NCBI GenBank assembly: GCA_019114745.1 | Contig: DXEY01000175.1 | Location: forward strand, 1 to 20,179 | DNA length: 20,179 bases | Direction of reading: 5' to 3' | From: Candidatus Mediterraneibacter colneyensis | GTDB taxonomy: Bacteria; Bacillota; Clostridia; Lachnospirales; Lachnospiraceae | Shown here: positions 20,166 to 20,179 of the stretch, piece by piece | Position numbering within the stretch: the stretch's first letter is position 1 | How the letters are laid out: each line of letters opens with the position of its first letter | Made by a program: the position numbers and the translations under genes | Notes under the pieces: model-generated | Databases searched by the model: none | What the model was told of the DNA's origin: nothing | The model's input: only the letters and a program-made list of their open reading frames with translations

Positions 20166-20179
20166 TGGTAAAGAAGAAG

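Overview
The window looks like chromosomal DNA from a Clostridia-class Firmicute, most likely a gut-type Lachnospiraceae. The reasons are strong AGGAGG-type ribosome binding sites, sigma-A promoters, the conserved ylxM-ffh-rpsP-khpA-rimM-trmD-rplS block, a single-gene-pair feoAB, and a small Cys/Gly-rich protein of the clostridial 'high-cysteine' type. Species cannot be fixed from this sequence alone.

Positions 1-4411 hold the 3' half of a type I-C CRISPR-Cas locus. It contains a probable cas8c tail, then cas7c, cas4, cas1 and cas2 with overlapping starts (two of them TTG), a leader, and a 21-repeat/20-spacer array whose 32-nt repeats vary mainly in the hairpin loop. cas3 and cas5c are expected just upstream, outside the window. 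The expected division of labour is Cas5c/Cas7c/Cas8c for interference and Cas1/Cas2/Cas4 for spacer acquisition.

Positions 4420-8111 hold feoAB (ferrous iron uptake) under a near-consensus promoter abutting the degenerate last repeat. Converging on it is a two-gene minus-strand unit: a hotdog acyl-CoA thioesterase followed by a TruA-like protein. The TruA-like protein has Glu where pseudouridine synthases have their catalytic Asp, and Ser at the usual active-site Arg. The feoB terminator lies inside the truA coding sequence.

Positions 8124-10600 are an accessory stretch of poorly known small genes. There is an overlapping pair of acidic hypothetical genes on the minus strand, and a 49-aa protein reading away from them whose -35 hexamer coincides with theirs. 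A symmetrical terminator follows, then a 68-aa Cys/Gly-rich protein with a sporulation-type promoter, a short intracellular subtilase, and a perfect 21-bp-arm palindrome that may be a dispersed repeat.

Positions 10614-20179 are a long plus-strand housekeeping region: SRP (ylxM, ffh), ribosome components and maturation (rpsP, khpA, rimM, trmD, rplS, rbgA), two signal peptidases I flanking rbgA, RNase HII, YraN, the PgeF/YfiH laccase-fold protein, an MscS channel, and a tRNA-Thr(CGT) with its own promoter.

Most of the window is recognisable. The observations most worth a second look are the TruA-like active-site change, the loop-restricted CRISPR repeat polymorphism, the palindromic element, and the small-gene cluster at 8.1-9.5 kb.
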